Below, piece after piece: positions 34,001 through 44,620 of a stretch of 64,000 nt of DNA. The notes under the pieces were generated by a model. That model was not told the DNA's origin. It searched no databases and saw only the letters and a program-made list of their open reading frames with translations. Position numbers and translations under genes: made by a program. The stretch is from Mayamaea pseudoterrestris. Lineage: Eukaryota; Bacillariophyta; Bacillariophyceae; Sellaphorales; Sellaphoraceae. The stretch lies in the NCBI GenBank assembly GCA_027923505.1, contig BROI01000023.1, positions 62,001 through 126,000 of the forward strand, read 5' to 3'. The first letter of the stretch is position 1. Each line of letters opens with the position of its first letter.

Positions 34001-37000
34001 TGGCAATGTATTTGGTGACAACTTGTCACCAGTCTCAGCCCGCAGATGCCATGACATTCAAACGCCCCTACAGCAAGCCCTGTAGGTGCCCAAATGACAC
34101 CAGAATGGTGCCAACATCATTATTCAGGCTGCGCTACAAGATGGTAGGCTTGGCTGGTGTCTCAGGGGATGGCAATGTATTTGGTGACAACTTGTCACCA
34201 GTCTCAGCCCGCAGATGCCATGACATTCAAACGCCCCTACAGCAAGCCCTGTAGGTGCCCAAATGACACCAGAATGGTGCCAACATTATTATTCAGGCTG
34301 CGCTACAAGATGGTAGGCTTGGCTGGTGTCTCAGGGGATGGCAATGTATTTGGTGACAACTTGTCACCAGTCTCAGCCCGCAGATGCCACGACATTCAAA
34401 TGCCCCTACAGCAAGCCCTGTAGGTGCCCAAATGACACCAGAATGGTGCCAACATCATTATTCAGGCTGCGCTACAAGATGGTAGGCTTGGCTGGTGTCT
34501 CAGGGGATGGCAATGTATTTGGTGACAACTTGTCACCAGTCTCAGCCCGCAGATGCCACGACATTCAAATGCCCATACAGCAAGCCCTGTAGGTGCCCAA
34601 ATGACACCAGAATGGTGCCAACATCATTATTCAGGCTGCGCTACAAGATGGTAGGCTTGGCTGGTGTCTCAGGGGATGGCAATGTATTTGGTGACAACTT
34701 GTCACCAGTCTCAGCCCGCAGATGCCATGACATTCAAACGCCCCTACAGCAAGCCCTGTAGGTGCCCAAATGACACCAGAATGGTGCCAACACATCTTCC
34801 GATCCTCAAATCTTCCTGGTGTCTCAGGGGATGGCAAGTATTTCCTGCGCTACAAGATGGTAGGCCCATGTGGGCCTCTCGGTGCGCTCATAGCTCTGCA
34901 GGGGATGGCAATGTATTTGGTGACAACTTGTCACCAGTCTCAGCCCGCAGATGCCACAACATTCAAACGCCCCTACAGCAAGCCCTGTAGGTGCCGAAAT
35001 TACACCAGAATGGTGCCAACATCATTATTCAGGCTGCGCTACAAGATGGTAGGCTTGGATGGTGCCTCAGGGGATGGCAATGTATTTGGTGACAACTCGT
35101 CACCAGTCTCAGCCCGCAGATGCCATGACATTCAAACGCCCCTACAGCAAGCCCTGTAGGTGCCCAAATTACACCAGAATGGTGCCAACATCATTATTTC
35201 GGCTGCGCTACAAGATGGTAGGCTTGGATGGTGCCTCAGGGGATGGCAATGTATTTGGTGACAATTTGTCACCAGTCTCAGCCCGCAGATGCCACAACAT
35301 TCAAATGCCCCTACAGCAAGCCCTGTAGGTGCCGAAATTACACCAGAATGGTGCCAACATCATTATTCAGGCTGCGCTACAAGATGGTAGGCTTGGATGG
35401 TGCCTCAGGGGATGGCAATGTATTTGGTGACAACTCGTCACCAGTCTCAGCCCGCAGATGCCATGACATTCAAACGCCCCTACAGCAAGCCCTGTAGGTG
35501 CCCAAATTACACCAGAATGGTGCCAACATCATTATTTTGGCTGCGCTACAAGATGGTAGGCTTGGATGGTGCCTCAGGGGATGGCAATGTATTTGGTGAC
35601 AACTCATCACCAGTCTCAGCCCGCAGATGCCATGACATTCAAACGCCCCTACAGCAAGCCCTGTAGGTGCCCAAATGACACCAGAATGGTGCCAACATCA
35701 TTATTCAGGCTGCGCTACAAGATGGTAGGCTTGGCTGGTGTCTCAGGGGATGGCAATGTATTTGGTGACAACTTGTCACCAGTCTCAGCCCGCAGATGCC
35801 ATGACATTCAAACGCCCCTACAGCAAGCCCTGTTGGTGCCCAAATGACACCAGAATGGTGCCAACACCATTATTCAAGCTGCGCTACAAGATGGTAGGCT
35901 TGGCTGGTGTCTCAGGGGATGGCAATGTATTTGGTGACAACTTGTCACCAGTCTCAGCCCGCAGATGCCACGACATTCAAACGCCCCTACAGCAAGCCCT
36001 GTAGGTGCCCAAATGACACCAGAATGGTGCCAACATCGTTACTTCGGCTGCGCTACAAGATGGTAGGCTTGGCTGGTGTCTCAGGGGATGGCAATGTATT
36101 TGGTGACAACTTGTCACCAGTCTCAGCCCGCAGATGCCATGACATTCAAACGCCCCTACAGCAAGCCCTGTAGGTGCCCAAATGACACCAGAATGGTGCC
36201 ATTATCATTAATTCGGCTGCGCTACATGATGGTAGGCTTGGCTGGTGTCTCAGGGGATGGCAATGTATTTGGTGGCAACTTGTCACCAGTCTCAGCCCGC
36301 AGATGCCATGACATTCAAACGCCCCTACAGCAAGCCCTGTAGGTGCCCAAATGACACCAGAATGGTGCCAACATCATTACTTCGGCTGCGCTACATGATG
36401 GTAGGCTTGCCTGGTGTCTCAGGGGATGGCAATGTATTTGGTGACAACTTGTCACCAGTCTCAGCCTGCAGATGCCACGACATTCAAATGCCCCTACAGC
36501 AAGCCCTGTAGGTGCCCAAATGACACCAGAATGGTGCCAACATCATTATTCAGGCTGCGCTACAAGATGGTAGGCTTGGCTGGGGTCTCAGGGGATGGCA
36601 ATGTATTTGGTGACAACTTGTCACCAGTCTCAGCCCGCAGATGCCATGACATTTAAACGCCCCTACAGCAAGCCCTGTTGGTGCCCAAATGACACCAGAA
36701 TGGTGCCAACATCATTACTTCGGCTGCGCTACATGATGGTAGGCTTGGCTGGTGTCTCAGGGGATGGCAATGTATTTGGTGACAACTTGTCACCAGTCTC
36801 AGCCCGCAGATGCCATGACATTCAAACGCCCCTACAGCAAGCCCTGTAGGTGCCCAAATGACACCAGAATGGTGCCAACATCATTATTCAGGCTGCGCTA
36901 CAAGATGGTAGGCTTGGCTGGTGTCTCAGGGGATGGCAATGTATTTGGTGACAACTTGTCACCAGTCACAGCCCGCAGATGCCACGACATTCAAATGCCC

Positions 37001-38455
37001 CTACAGCAAGCCCTGTAGGTGCCCAAATTACACCAGAATGGTGCCAACATCATTATTTTAACTGCGCTACAAGATGGTAGGCTTGGCTGGTGTCTCAGGG
37101 GATGGCAATGTATTTGGTGACAACTTGTCACCAGTCTCAGCCCGCAGATGCCATGACATTTAAACGCCCCTACAGCAAGCCCTGTTGGTGCCCAAATTAC
37201 ACCAGAATGGTGCCAACATTATTACTTCGGCTGCGCTACAAGATGGTAGGCTTGGCTGGTGTCTCAGGGGATGGCAATGTATTTGGTGACAACTTGTCAC
37301 CAGTCTCAGCCCGCAGATGCCATGACATTCAAATGCCCCTACAGCAAGCCCTGTAGGTGCCCAAATTACACCAGAATGGTGCCAACATCATTATTTTAAC
37401 TGCGCTACAAGATGGTAGGCTTGGCTGGTGTCTCAGGGGATGGCAATGTATTTGGTGACAACTTGTCACCAGTCTCAGCCCGCAGATGCCATGACATTCA
37501 AACGCCCCTACAGCAAGCCCTGTAGGTGCCCAAATGACACCAGAATGGTGCCAACATCATTATTCAGGCTGCGCTACAAGATGGTAGGCTTGGCTGGTGT
37601 CTCAGGGGATGGCAATGTATTTGGTGACAACTTGTCACCAGTCTCAGCCCGCAGATGCCATGACATTCAAACGCCCCTACAGCAAGCCCTGTAGGTGCCC
37701 AAATGACACCAGAATGGTGCCAACATCGTTATTCAGGCTGCGCTACAAGATGGTAGGCTTGGCTGGTGTCTCAGGGGATGGCAATGTATTTGGTGACAAC
37801 TTGTCACCAGTCACAGCCCGCAGATGCCACGACATTCAAATGCCCCTACAGCAAGCCCTGTAGGTGCCCAAATTACACCAGAATGGTGCCAACATCATTA
37901 TTTTAACTGCGCTACAAGATGGTAGGCTTGGCTGGTGTCTCAGGGGATGGCAATGTATTTGGTGACAACTTGTCACCAGTCTCAGCCCGCAGATGCCATG
38001 ACATTAAAACGCCCCTACAGCAAGCCCTGTTGGTGCCCAAATTACACCAGAATGGTGCCAACATCATTATTCAGGCTGCGCTACAAGATGGTAGGCTTGG
38101 CTGGTGTCTCAGGGGATGGCAATGTATTTGGTGACAACTTGTCACCAGTCTCAGCCCGCAGATGCCATGACATTCAAACGCCCCTACAGCAAGCCCTGTT
38201 GGTGCCCAAATGACACCAGAATGGTGCCAACATCATTATTCAGGCTGCGCTACAAGATGGTAGGCTTGGCTGGTGTCTCAGGGGATGGCAATGTATTTGG
38301 TGACAACTTGTCACCGGTCTCAGCCCGCAGATGCCATGACATTCAAACGCCCCTACAGCAAGCCCTGTAGGTGCCCAAATGACACCAGAATGGTGCCAAC
38401 ATCATTATTCAGGCTGCGCTACAAGATGGTAGGCTTGGCTGGTGTCTCAGGGGAT
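28074..38455. repeat. 169-bp tandem satellite array, about 61 copies
   Basis: Unit starts (GGTGTCTCAGGGGATGGC) recur every 169 bases from about 28,074 to 38,442, with two phase exceptions: a single-base shortening near 31,695 and about 60 extra bases near 34,800-34,900. Copies are mostly more than 95% alike by eye. Each unit carries a perfect palindrome GGTGACAA-C-TTGTCACC, a second hairpin with arms CCTACAG/CTGTAGG, and a short CACCA/TGGTG inverted pair. 169 is 3 x 56 + 1, so the frame shifts every unit. The roughly 88-residue open frames that begin in each unit overlap the next unit and are an artefact of the repeat. The period is close to nucleosome spacing, like many centromeric or heterochromatic satellites. 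Its role is unknown. Confidence 0.97.
34785..34905. repeat. Scrambled satellite unit with about 60 extra bases
   Basis: Within the array one unit breaks off after GTGCCAACA, runs through non-satellite sequence (CATCTTCCGATCCTCAAATC), returns to a short satellite piece, then holds a new palindrome (AGGCCCA-TG-TGGGCCT, near 34,862) before normal units resume. This looks like a repair or template-switch scar. Confidence 0.8.
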
Positions 38456-38910
38456 GCGATACAATATGGAAGGCTTGGCTGGTGTCTCAGGGGATGGCAA
38501 TGTGACTGGTGAGAACTTCGCACCAGTCTCTGCCCGCAGATGCCTTGACCTTCCAATGCTCATATATCAAGCCATGTGCACCCAAAACATACAAGAATGG
38601 CGCCAGCATTATTTTCAGGCTGCGTTACAAGATGGAATGCTTGGCTTGTCCCTTTGGATGCTGCAATGCCATTGTTGAGAACTTCTCACCTGTCCCAGTG
38701 TCCCAGCCAGCAGCAGCCATGACTTCAACAGCCCATTTTCTCAGAGCCATGTCCATGGACAATACACACCAGAATGGTGGAATTGTATATCTTTTAGGCT
38801 GGTCTACAAAGATGGAATACCTGCTCATTGGTGAGAACTCCCAGCTAGCAGCAGCCTTTGACTTTCAGCAGGCCATTCTCCGAGCCATGTCATTTGCTCC
38901 TTATCGCAGC
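38456..38910. repeat. Decayed satellite copies at the right edge
   Basis: Two to three diverged units follow the array. The first is still recognisable (GGAAGGCTTGGCTGGTGTCT; GCCCGCAGATGCC); the next keep only scattered anchors (CACCAGAATGG, GCTGG..TACAAAGATGGAATG). A long open frame (38,509-39,102) crosses them but is not credible as a gene. Confidence 0.75.
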
Positions 38911-39193
38911 GGTTCTTGCACCAGAATGCGTGATAATAATATTATGACCGATTCGATACCGAACCTTTTCTCGTTGTCACACATTCATCATCTGATCCCG
39001 CAAGCAAATGTTAGTTGCTGTACATTAATTTGTGTATTCGGTATACTCGCAAGAAGGAAATCGACTGCATCGTACGACTTGCAAGCCGCAGAGTCTCGTT
39101 GATTTTCCAAATTCCAAGCGCTGGCTCGCTGGGTCACTTCACCTCTTTGTCACATCCTAAGGTCTTGCGTTCGATCTCCAGTCATATTATTTC
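38911..39193. other. Spacer between satellite edge and next gene
   Basis: About 280 bases with no satellite similarity that I can see. It includes the promoter region of the LRR-like gene. Confidence 0.4.
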
Positions 39194-40459
39194 ATGTCTG
39201 TATCAAGTTCATTGCCGCCTCAATGGCTTCCGACAGATCAGCTGCAACAGGAGCTCCTCGAAATGGATCCAGACTTTGCAACGCCGCAGCCTCTCTCCGA
39301 GATTGTTTTGCAGGGACGCCTGCAAGATTCCTTTCTTGACTGGAATGACTTCACAGATAGATGCCTTGCAAGCTTGACAGAAAAGCCGATTGTATGGACG
39401 GGTCCTCATGTGTTTCTGACCACAGCCATGGGTATTTCCGACTTGGTTGACAGCTGGCATGATGCCATTGCTCATATTTACGTGAGTCGATGCGCCGCGA
39501 GTGAGCACATGACTATTAATGGGAATGATGAACAGCAAGGCGGGGACGACACAAATGTGTACTCTCTTTATACAACGTTTGAGGAACATCCAATGCGAAC
39601 GCTCGACGGCATTTGCAAGCTGCTTAGTCATTGCCAACCACCGCTGAATAGCGTTCAAGTCTCCATGCTCATGCATCCACTTTCCACACTGAGTCTTTCA
39701 AGATTGGCTTCCGGCAATATACGCAAGATAGAAATCACGACACCGAAGGGTGTTTGGTCCGGTCGCGAGTGCCAGGCGCTTGCATCTGCGAGCGATCCTA
39801 GATGTCAGCTTGAAATCATGGTGGATTCATTGACGGACAGTGCTTCCAAAACCCTGGCCACAGTACTGGCAAGCAATGCAGGTCCGTCAAGATTACGACT
39901 GGGCACCATTGAATGGGACGCCTTTTTGCGCCTCACGCAGCCGCTTGCCGACCCAGGTACCACGCGATTACAGTCTTTGACAGTATTGGAGGTGACAAAT
40001 GTTCATCTTGCCGTCTTGGCCGTTTCACTGGCAACAAACGCTGGATTGGAGGAGCTGGCTATTGTGGGGACGTTTGGAAGCAAGGAGACTGACACAAGCT
40101 TTCAAGCATTGATGCAAGCAGTGGCGACTCATTCGAGCATGACCAGTTTGACGCTGAACCTTCATCTCGCCCCAAACACGAGTGAAAGACGCGTTGCCGA
40201 GCTGAGTCAAGCAATTCAAGACATGATCGTTCAAAGCAAGAGCTTGACGCATGTCAGCCTTCCGCTAGACTATGCTTTTTTGGAATGCATCTCCATTGAC
40301 GTTGATCGCTACATAAAATACAATCAACATCGACCGAGAGCTGCGGCGTTGCGGGCATCGAGCTACCATCAAAAACTCTTGTCAACTACGTTAGCGGCAG
40401 TCAACGACATAAACGAATTGGTTTATCTGTTTCTGCGGCAAGCAGTCGAGTACTTGTAA
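39194..40459 (+). CDS. LRR/RNI-like protein of unknown function
   Basis: 421 residues in one frame. The central and C-terminal parts contain repeated L-x-x-L-x-L patterns (SLTVLEVTNVHLAVLAVSLATNAGLEELAIVG, then MTSLTLNLHLAP) with the LATNAGLEEL style of ribonuclease-inhibitor-like leucine-rich repeats. The N-terminal 130 residues are not repeat-like. Such proteins are usually interaction scaffolds. The family call is by pattern only. It is the first gene right of the satellite domain. Confidence 0.7.
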   Translation: MSVSSSLPPQWLPTDQLQQELLEMDPDFATPQPLSEIVLQGRLQDSFLDWNDFTDRCLASLTEKPIVWTGPHVFLTTAMGISDLVDSWHDAIAHIYVSRCAASEHMTINGNDEQQGGDDTNVYSLYTTFEEHPMRTLDGICKLLSHCQPPLNSVQVSMLMHPLSTLSLSRLASGNIRKIEITTPKGVWSGRECQALASASDPRCQLEIMVDSLTDSASKTLATVLASNAGPSRLRLGTIEWDAFLRLTQPLADPGTTRLQSLTVLEVTNVHLAVLAVSLATNAGLEELAIVGTFGSKETDTSFQALMQAVATHSSMTSLTLNLHLAPNTSERRVAELSQAIQDMIVQSKSLTHVSLPLDYAFLECISIDVDRYIKYNQHRPRAAALRASSYHQKLLSTTLAAVNDINELVYLFLRQAVEYL

Positions 40460-41973
40460 AAAAATAATAACGGAACGTTCGAGTACTTGTAAAGATTATG
40501 GAAGGTTATGGATGTACGAAATTCAAACTAAATCATTTATGTATGCTTTACGCAATCGGCTCCGTCAACCATACTACTTGCCATGTGTCCATCGCGCAAC
40601 GCATCCGTCTCGACGACGCTGACAAAGCCATGCATGGCAAGCGATCGACCTGATCTCCTCGCCAGCTCTGCGCCCAAAATGAAAACAACTTGGGTAGATC
40701 AATGACGACTCATCATGTACTCTCCCTTCCTGCGAACAGCGCAAACACAATAAGATGAGAAAATGTCGCACATACTTGCAGACTCGATACGCTGGAAATG
40801 CAATACAAAGCATACTCAGAACACACTTGTTTTGTCGGCAAGAGCGCTCTGAACAAGATGTTCGTCATTTTCGGGGCGCGAATGATTGTCACACGACCTG
40901 TTGCACGGCGTCATGGACAGAGATTTACCCCTTCTTTTCGATCAGATATCGCATTTGCTGACAGTAAACGTACCTTCTACCATAATTTGGTATATGCTGT
41001 AAAAAGAGATCAAGCAGCTCGTCAAAAGATAAAGATTCCAGACACTGCTTGAGTTCAGCCTACCGAGTAGCCGAGAAAAGGGCAAAGAGAGTTTAGAATA
41101 TTGAAGAAGGGAGATTGTCGGATCCAGGAAAAGGAGCCTCAGCAATGTCAGATGCGAAGGTCCTATTACTAACAGGGTCCTCACACTATCGGGACATGAA
41201 AAAGGTCTATGCGTTCTCGCCCGCAGGCTTCACTAGACAGAGTGTTAGTCCCTTTAGCCAATCAAGCTAGAACTGCAGGAACGTACCTCCGAATCCGTAT
41301 GTTCGCTGCTTGTCGCCCATCTTACATCGGAAAAGCAGGTGCAAAGAGGGCTGCATGCTGCATCATGCTACGAGAAGCTGTCATTTCTTTCAGTATTTCG
41401 CTTTAAGCTTCGATAATTTCGTGCAGAACCATGGTTCGAGCAAAGCATGATATTGATCAATGACAACAACATGAGCTTCTTATCGAGCAGCCAACTTTTG
41501 TGAGCCATCACAGTGCGTCAATCGATGGTCGAGCGTCTCAGTCGCTTCGTTACCCGAGTAACGGTCAGACGATCTACCGGTAGGCTCATGCAATGCGCGA
41601 ACCAGTACCGGTCCAAGTCCTCCGGACACCCCATCAATTACAAACATTGCCACCATGGATCAAGATATCAATGAGGTCAAGTAACCCAAACAAATCTGCC
41701 AAGCTCCACGGTGTGGGTCGCGCGGGTCGCCCCGATTTATTTACGTAGAAACCTACACATTCCAGTACATCCCATTTTTTCGTAACATTTTTTATAGAAC
41801 CCCAATTACAATCAATTAGTACATCTATTTTGTGTTTTGTGCAGTATAGATGTTATGTACGACAAGCTTACAAGCATCTCTGTGGATGGATACACTGAGA
41901 TGCTGGTGCGTGATTGCAATGTCTAATCCTTGATATATTTATATTGTACAAAAACCCAAAAACACTCGGGAAG
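40460..41973. other. 1.5-kb gene-poor stretch
   Basis: Between a plus-strand gene and a minus-strand gene that converge. Short open frames (for example 40,798-41,052, 84 residues) lack recognisable domains. A CTACCGGTAG palindrome lies near 41,574. I see no RNA gene or repeat. Confidence 0.4.
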
Positions 41974-43229
41974 CTACGTCTGCATCGAAATGGTCGCACC
42001 TTCTGAAATAGTCGGAACGTCCGGTGCTGTTTCAAGGTTCCCAGCCACTGCATTTGCATCATGGGGCCACTTCGTTCGAGCAATCTCCTCGGAAGCTTCT
42101 GCCTTGATGTGATGGTTGTTCTGCAAGTGCCCCGACTCACCCGACAATGGCTCATCAAATATTTGCACATCCGCTGTCGTTGCGACAATCTCATGCTGCA
42201 ATCGGCCTTTTAAAAACACCAGTACGTTCAACGCATGCTTAACTGTCAGCAATGTTCCAGTGTACGATTCAATGGTGCACGGAGGAACTTTCAAATCATA
42301 CCAGTTGCGTTTCCATGTCAATTGTGCCATCAACTCCGCATAGGTGCTTGGACCAATATCTTTGCCATGTTCGGGATGCGTCGTTGGCCTCGTAAAGGAT
42401 CCTGGTAGAGTCAAGTCTTGAAGAGACGCAATGGTTGTCATTTGCTGCTTTTCGTGTCCGTTTGCTCGCCATTCGACCGTTTCGACAAGCTGCAAATCGA
42501 CGCGCTCCAATTCAATTTTGCTTTCGTTTCGCACCGACAAGGAACACTTGAGTCGCTCGCCCTTTGCAATATGAGTATTGCAAATCTTGGTCGCCACCAG
42601 AAAGCGCCCTTGGTCGAGAATGCCAAACGACTTGAGCGGAATGGCGCTTGGCTCTTGCACATTTGGCATCTCCTTGATATCGCGGCAGGGAGCGCCAACG
42701 ACAGTGACAGGCTTCGTCACCGTCACATCGTGCTGGTCCAAACGAGCCGTCAGCAGGTAATCGACCGACGCCGTCCCGCCCTTTTGGTCGTCAAAGTGAA
42801 TTGATGGTGGCATACTCGCTGGCAAGTAAAAGTTAAAGGCGAGTTTGTGAACGTCGCCCGCCGCCAAGGTTGACTCATTATGTTGCTGCAGCTTGTCAAT
42901 CAAAACGCTCTCGTCAAACAGCAAATGCTCTTCCAAAACAGTTTCAGATAAAAGTCCAGGCACTGTGGTGCGTTCGTAACCCGTCAATTGAACCGTCACG
43001 CTGAAGCCTTGCGTTGCTTCCTTGACAAATACAACGACATTCCCCTTGAGCCACTTTTGAGCCCGAAAGACTGCGTCTGCACAAGAAGAGATGCAGCAAA
43101 GGAAATTAAAAATGGAGGCCTCATGCTATTTCGTTCGTTTCGCTCATGCCAGGTCACATACGTCACGCATCACGCACCGTCATGCTCAAGGTCGATGCTG
43201 CACTCGATTTTGCTGCTACTGTCAGTCAT
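41974..43229 (-). CDS. Arrestin-fold protein (alpha-arrestin-like)
   Basis: Two exons, 43229-43178 and 43076-41974, separated by a 101-base GT-AG intron, encode 384 residues. Exon 1 (MTDSSSKIECSIDLEHDD) joins to AVFRAQKWLKGNVVVFVKEA, rebuilding the arrestin N-lobe pattern I-x-L-D-x-A-V-Y-R-x-x-x-x-x-G-x-V-x-V. The C-lobe follows with a CSLSVRNES strand and VDLQLVETVEW. The last 60 residues are polar and probably disordered. Alpha-arrestins bind membrane cargo and recruit ubiquitin ligases for endocytosis; this role is inferred from the family. No PPxY motif was seen. The gene is divergent from the MIT-like gene, with 238 bases shared. Confidence 0.85.
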
Positions 43230-43467
43230 GTTTCTCGAAAGGATTGATTTATGATCGTAAGCTTGTCTTTGCTTGGCTATGTTAGTCGACTTAAAGAGGA
43301 AGGATCTCGTCGCAATGCCTGCATCAGCATCGTGATGTGATGAAGGGTTCGCGCTTCGCGCGACGCTTTCGCTTCGTTTCGTTCGATCTTTTGTTGTCGC
43401 AGCGAAACTCAACGGATCTCGGAGCGGTTGCCGCGCTATGTAAAATTTCCGCAACGATTTCGAAACC
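43230..43467. promoter_or_regulatory. Short divergent promoter region
   Basis: 238 bases between the start codons of the arrestin-like (minus) and MIT-like (plus) genes, both of membrane-traffic type. It contains repeated CGCTTCG-type motifs (near 43,350-43,385). Co-regulation is possible but unproven. Confidence 0.35.
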
Positions 43468-44514
43468 ATGGCAGCCTCCTCCACCAACGACTCGTCGCTG
43501 TTGGAGACTATATGGAAGCTTCTGGAGACAGGCAACAAGCTTTACGAGCGTCTGGACTACTGGAAGGCAGCCGAGTGCTTTTACGATGCGCAGGAGAAGC
43601 TACGAGACCTTCACGAGCAAGCAAAATGCAAAGTCGCAACGGATGACGAGGCTACTACCAAAATTGCACAACTTTATCAGAAACAAGCCATTGAATATTT
43701 TGGCAAGGCTCGAAAGTCAGTTATCTGTGCCCTTGAGAAGCAGATGAAGCAAGAGGATGTCGAGAAGAGCGTTGATGGATGTTCTGCGCCAATTTTTGAT
43801 GCCGACGAGATAGGTCGTAGCCGACTACTGCTTTTCGCTCAACTCTTTGCCGGCAAAGACCTTTTGAACGAATTCAAGGCGACACAAGAATATGGTAAAC
43901 AGTCAGATACGGTTTCTGAATTCTCCTTGGACGAGCGACTGGCGCAACTGAACCAAAACATGCCAAGGAATTTGCTCACAACGGAGCAGCGCATGCAGCA
44001 CCTTAACAAGGGTTTGAACAAACTTGGATACAGCTTGTATGACAGTAATAATGCTGCCAGCGATAAGATTGAACTCCCAAAGTCGGAGGAGGATGAGGTC
44101 AGTGCTATTATAGCGCAAGCCAAGGAGGAAGTTGCGCTTTTACGGACGACGAATAACGTGGCGAGTACTATGATTGATCCAATTTCAGCTCCAACAGCAG
44201 CGCCAATCATTGGCAAGGAAAGGCATGGAAGCTTTTTGGATCAAGACTCGGACGAAGATGACGACAACAGTAGCGCATCATCAGAGGAAGCCAGGGAGCT
44301 GACTCCCCAACAAATTGAAAGTATTCGCGACAAGATTGCTTCGGCATCCGCGCAACTGTCACAGCTACTCGTTCTGCTCCAGCCCGACGAGGGCGGCTAT
44401 ACGGATATTGACTTTGACCCTACATCAGGCAAGCATGCGCTGCAACAAGCGCGGCGGCTGCTGTCCGACGCGGCCAAGGAATGGGGATACTTGACCAGGG
44501 ACTTGACCACTTAA
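43468..44514 (+). CDS. MIT-domain-like protein
   Basis: 348 residues. The first 85 residues form helices of the microtubule-interacting-and-trafficking type (GNKLYERLDYWKAAECFYDAQEKLRDL..., then QKQAIEYFGKARKSV). Next comes a short conserved block LDERLAQLNQNMPRNLLTTEQRMQHLNKGLNKLGYSLY, then a coiled segment, an acidic linker (DQDSDEDDDNSS) and a C-terminal helical hairpin (IRDKIASASAQLSQLLVLL). MIT domains bind ESCRT-III tails and link AAA ATPases or ubiquitin enzymes to endosomes. The exact partner is unknown. It is divergent from the arrestin-like gene. Confidence 0.75.
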   Translation: MAASSTNDSSLLETIWKLLETGNKLYERLDYWKAAECFYDAQEKLRDLHEQAKCKVATDDEATTKIAQLYQKQAIEYFGKARKSVICALEKQMKQEDVEKSVDGCSAPIFDADEIGRSRLLLFAQLFAGKDLLNEFKATQEYGKQSDTVSEFSLDERLAQLNQNMPRNLLTTEQRMQHLNKGLNKLGYSLYDSNNAASDKIELPKSEEDEVSAIIAQAKEEVALLRTTNNVASTMIDPISAPTAAPIIGKERHGSFLDQDSDEDDDNSSASSEEARELTPQQIESIRDKIASASAQLSQLLVLLQPDEGGYTDIDFDPTSGKHALQQARRLLSDAAKEWGYLTRDLTT

Positions 44515-44620
44515 AACATGCGATATGAGTTGCTACAATAAATTAATCTTTTTAATTTAAGAAGTCACTTTGCACGAATAGTAATAGTTTTATGTAAAAC
44601 AAACGTCGCATAAATCAAAC

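Noticed and set aside
28074-38455. CRISPR array
   Set aside because: The units are 169 bp with no unique spacers and lie in a eukaryotic gene landscape.
28074-38512. About 60 overlapping open frames of about 88 residues (M-S-Q-G-M-A-M-Y...) in the satellite
   Set aside because: Each starts in one unit and ends in the next. The unit is 3n+1 long, so the frame changes every copy and the peptides simply reflect DNA identity. There is no sign of codon-level constraint.
26724-38910. LTR or other transposon origin for the repeat domain
   Set aside because: No transposase, reverse transcriptase, terminal repeats or target-site duplications are visible; tandem array structure fits satellite DNA.
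38509-39102. 197-residue open frame right of the array
   Set aside because: It runs through decayed satellite units and then unrelated spacer, with no domain or coding bias.
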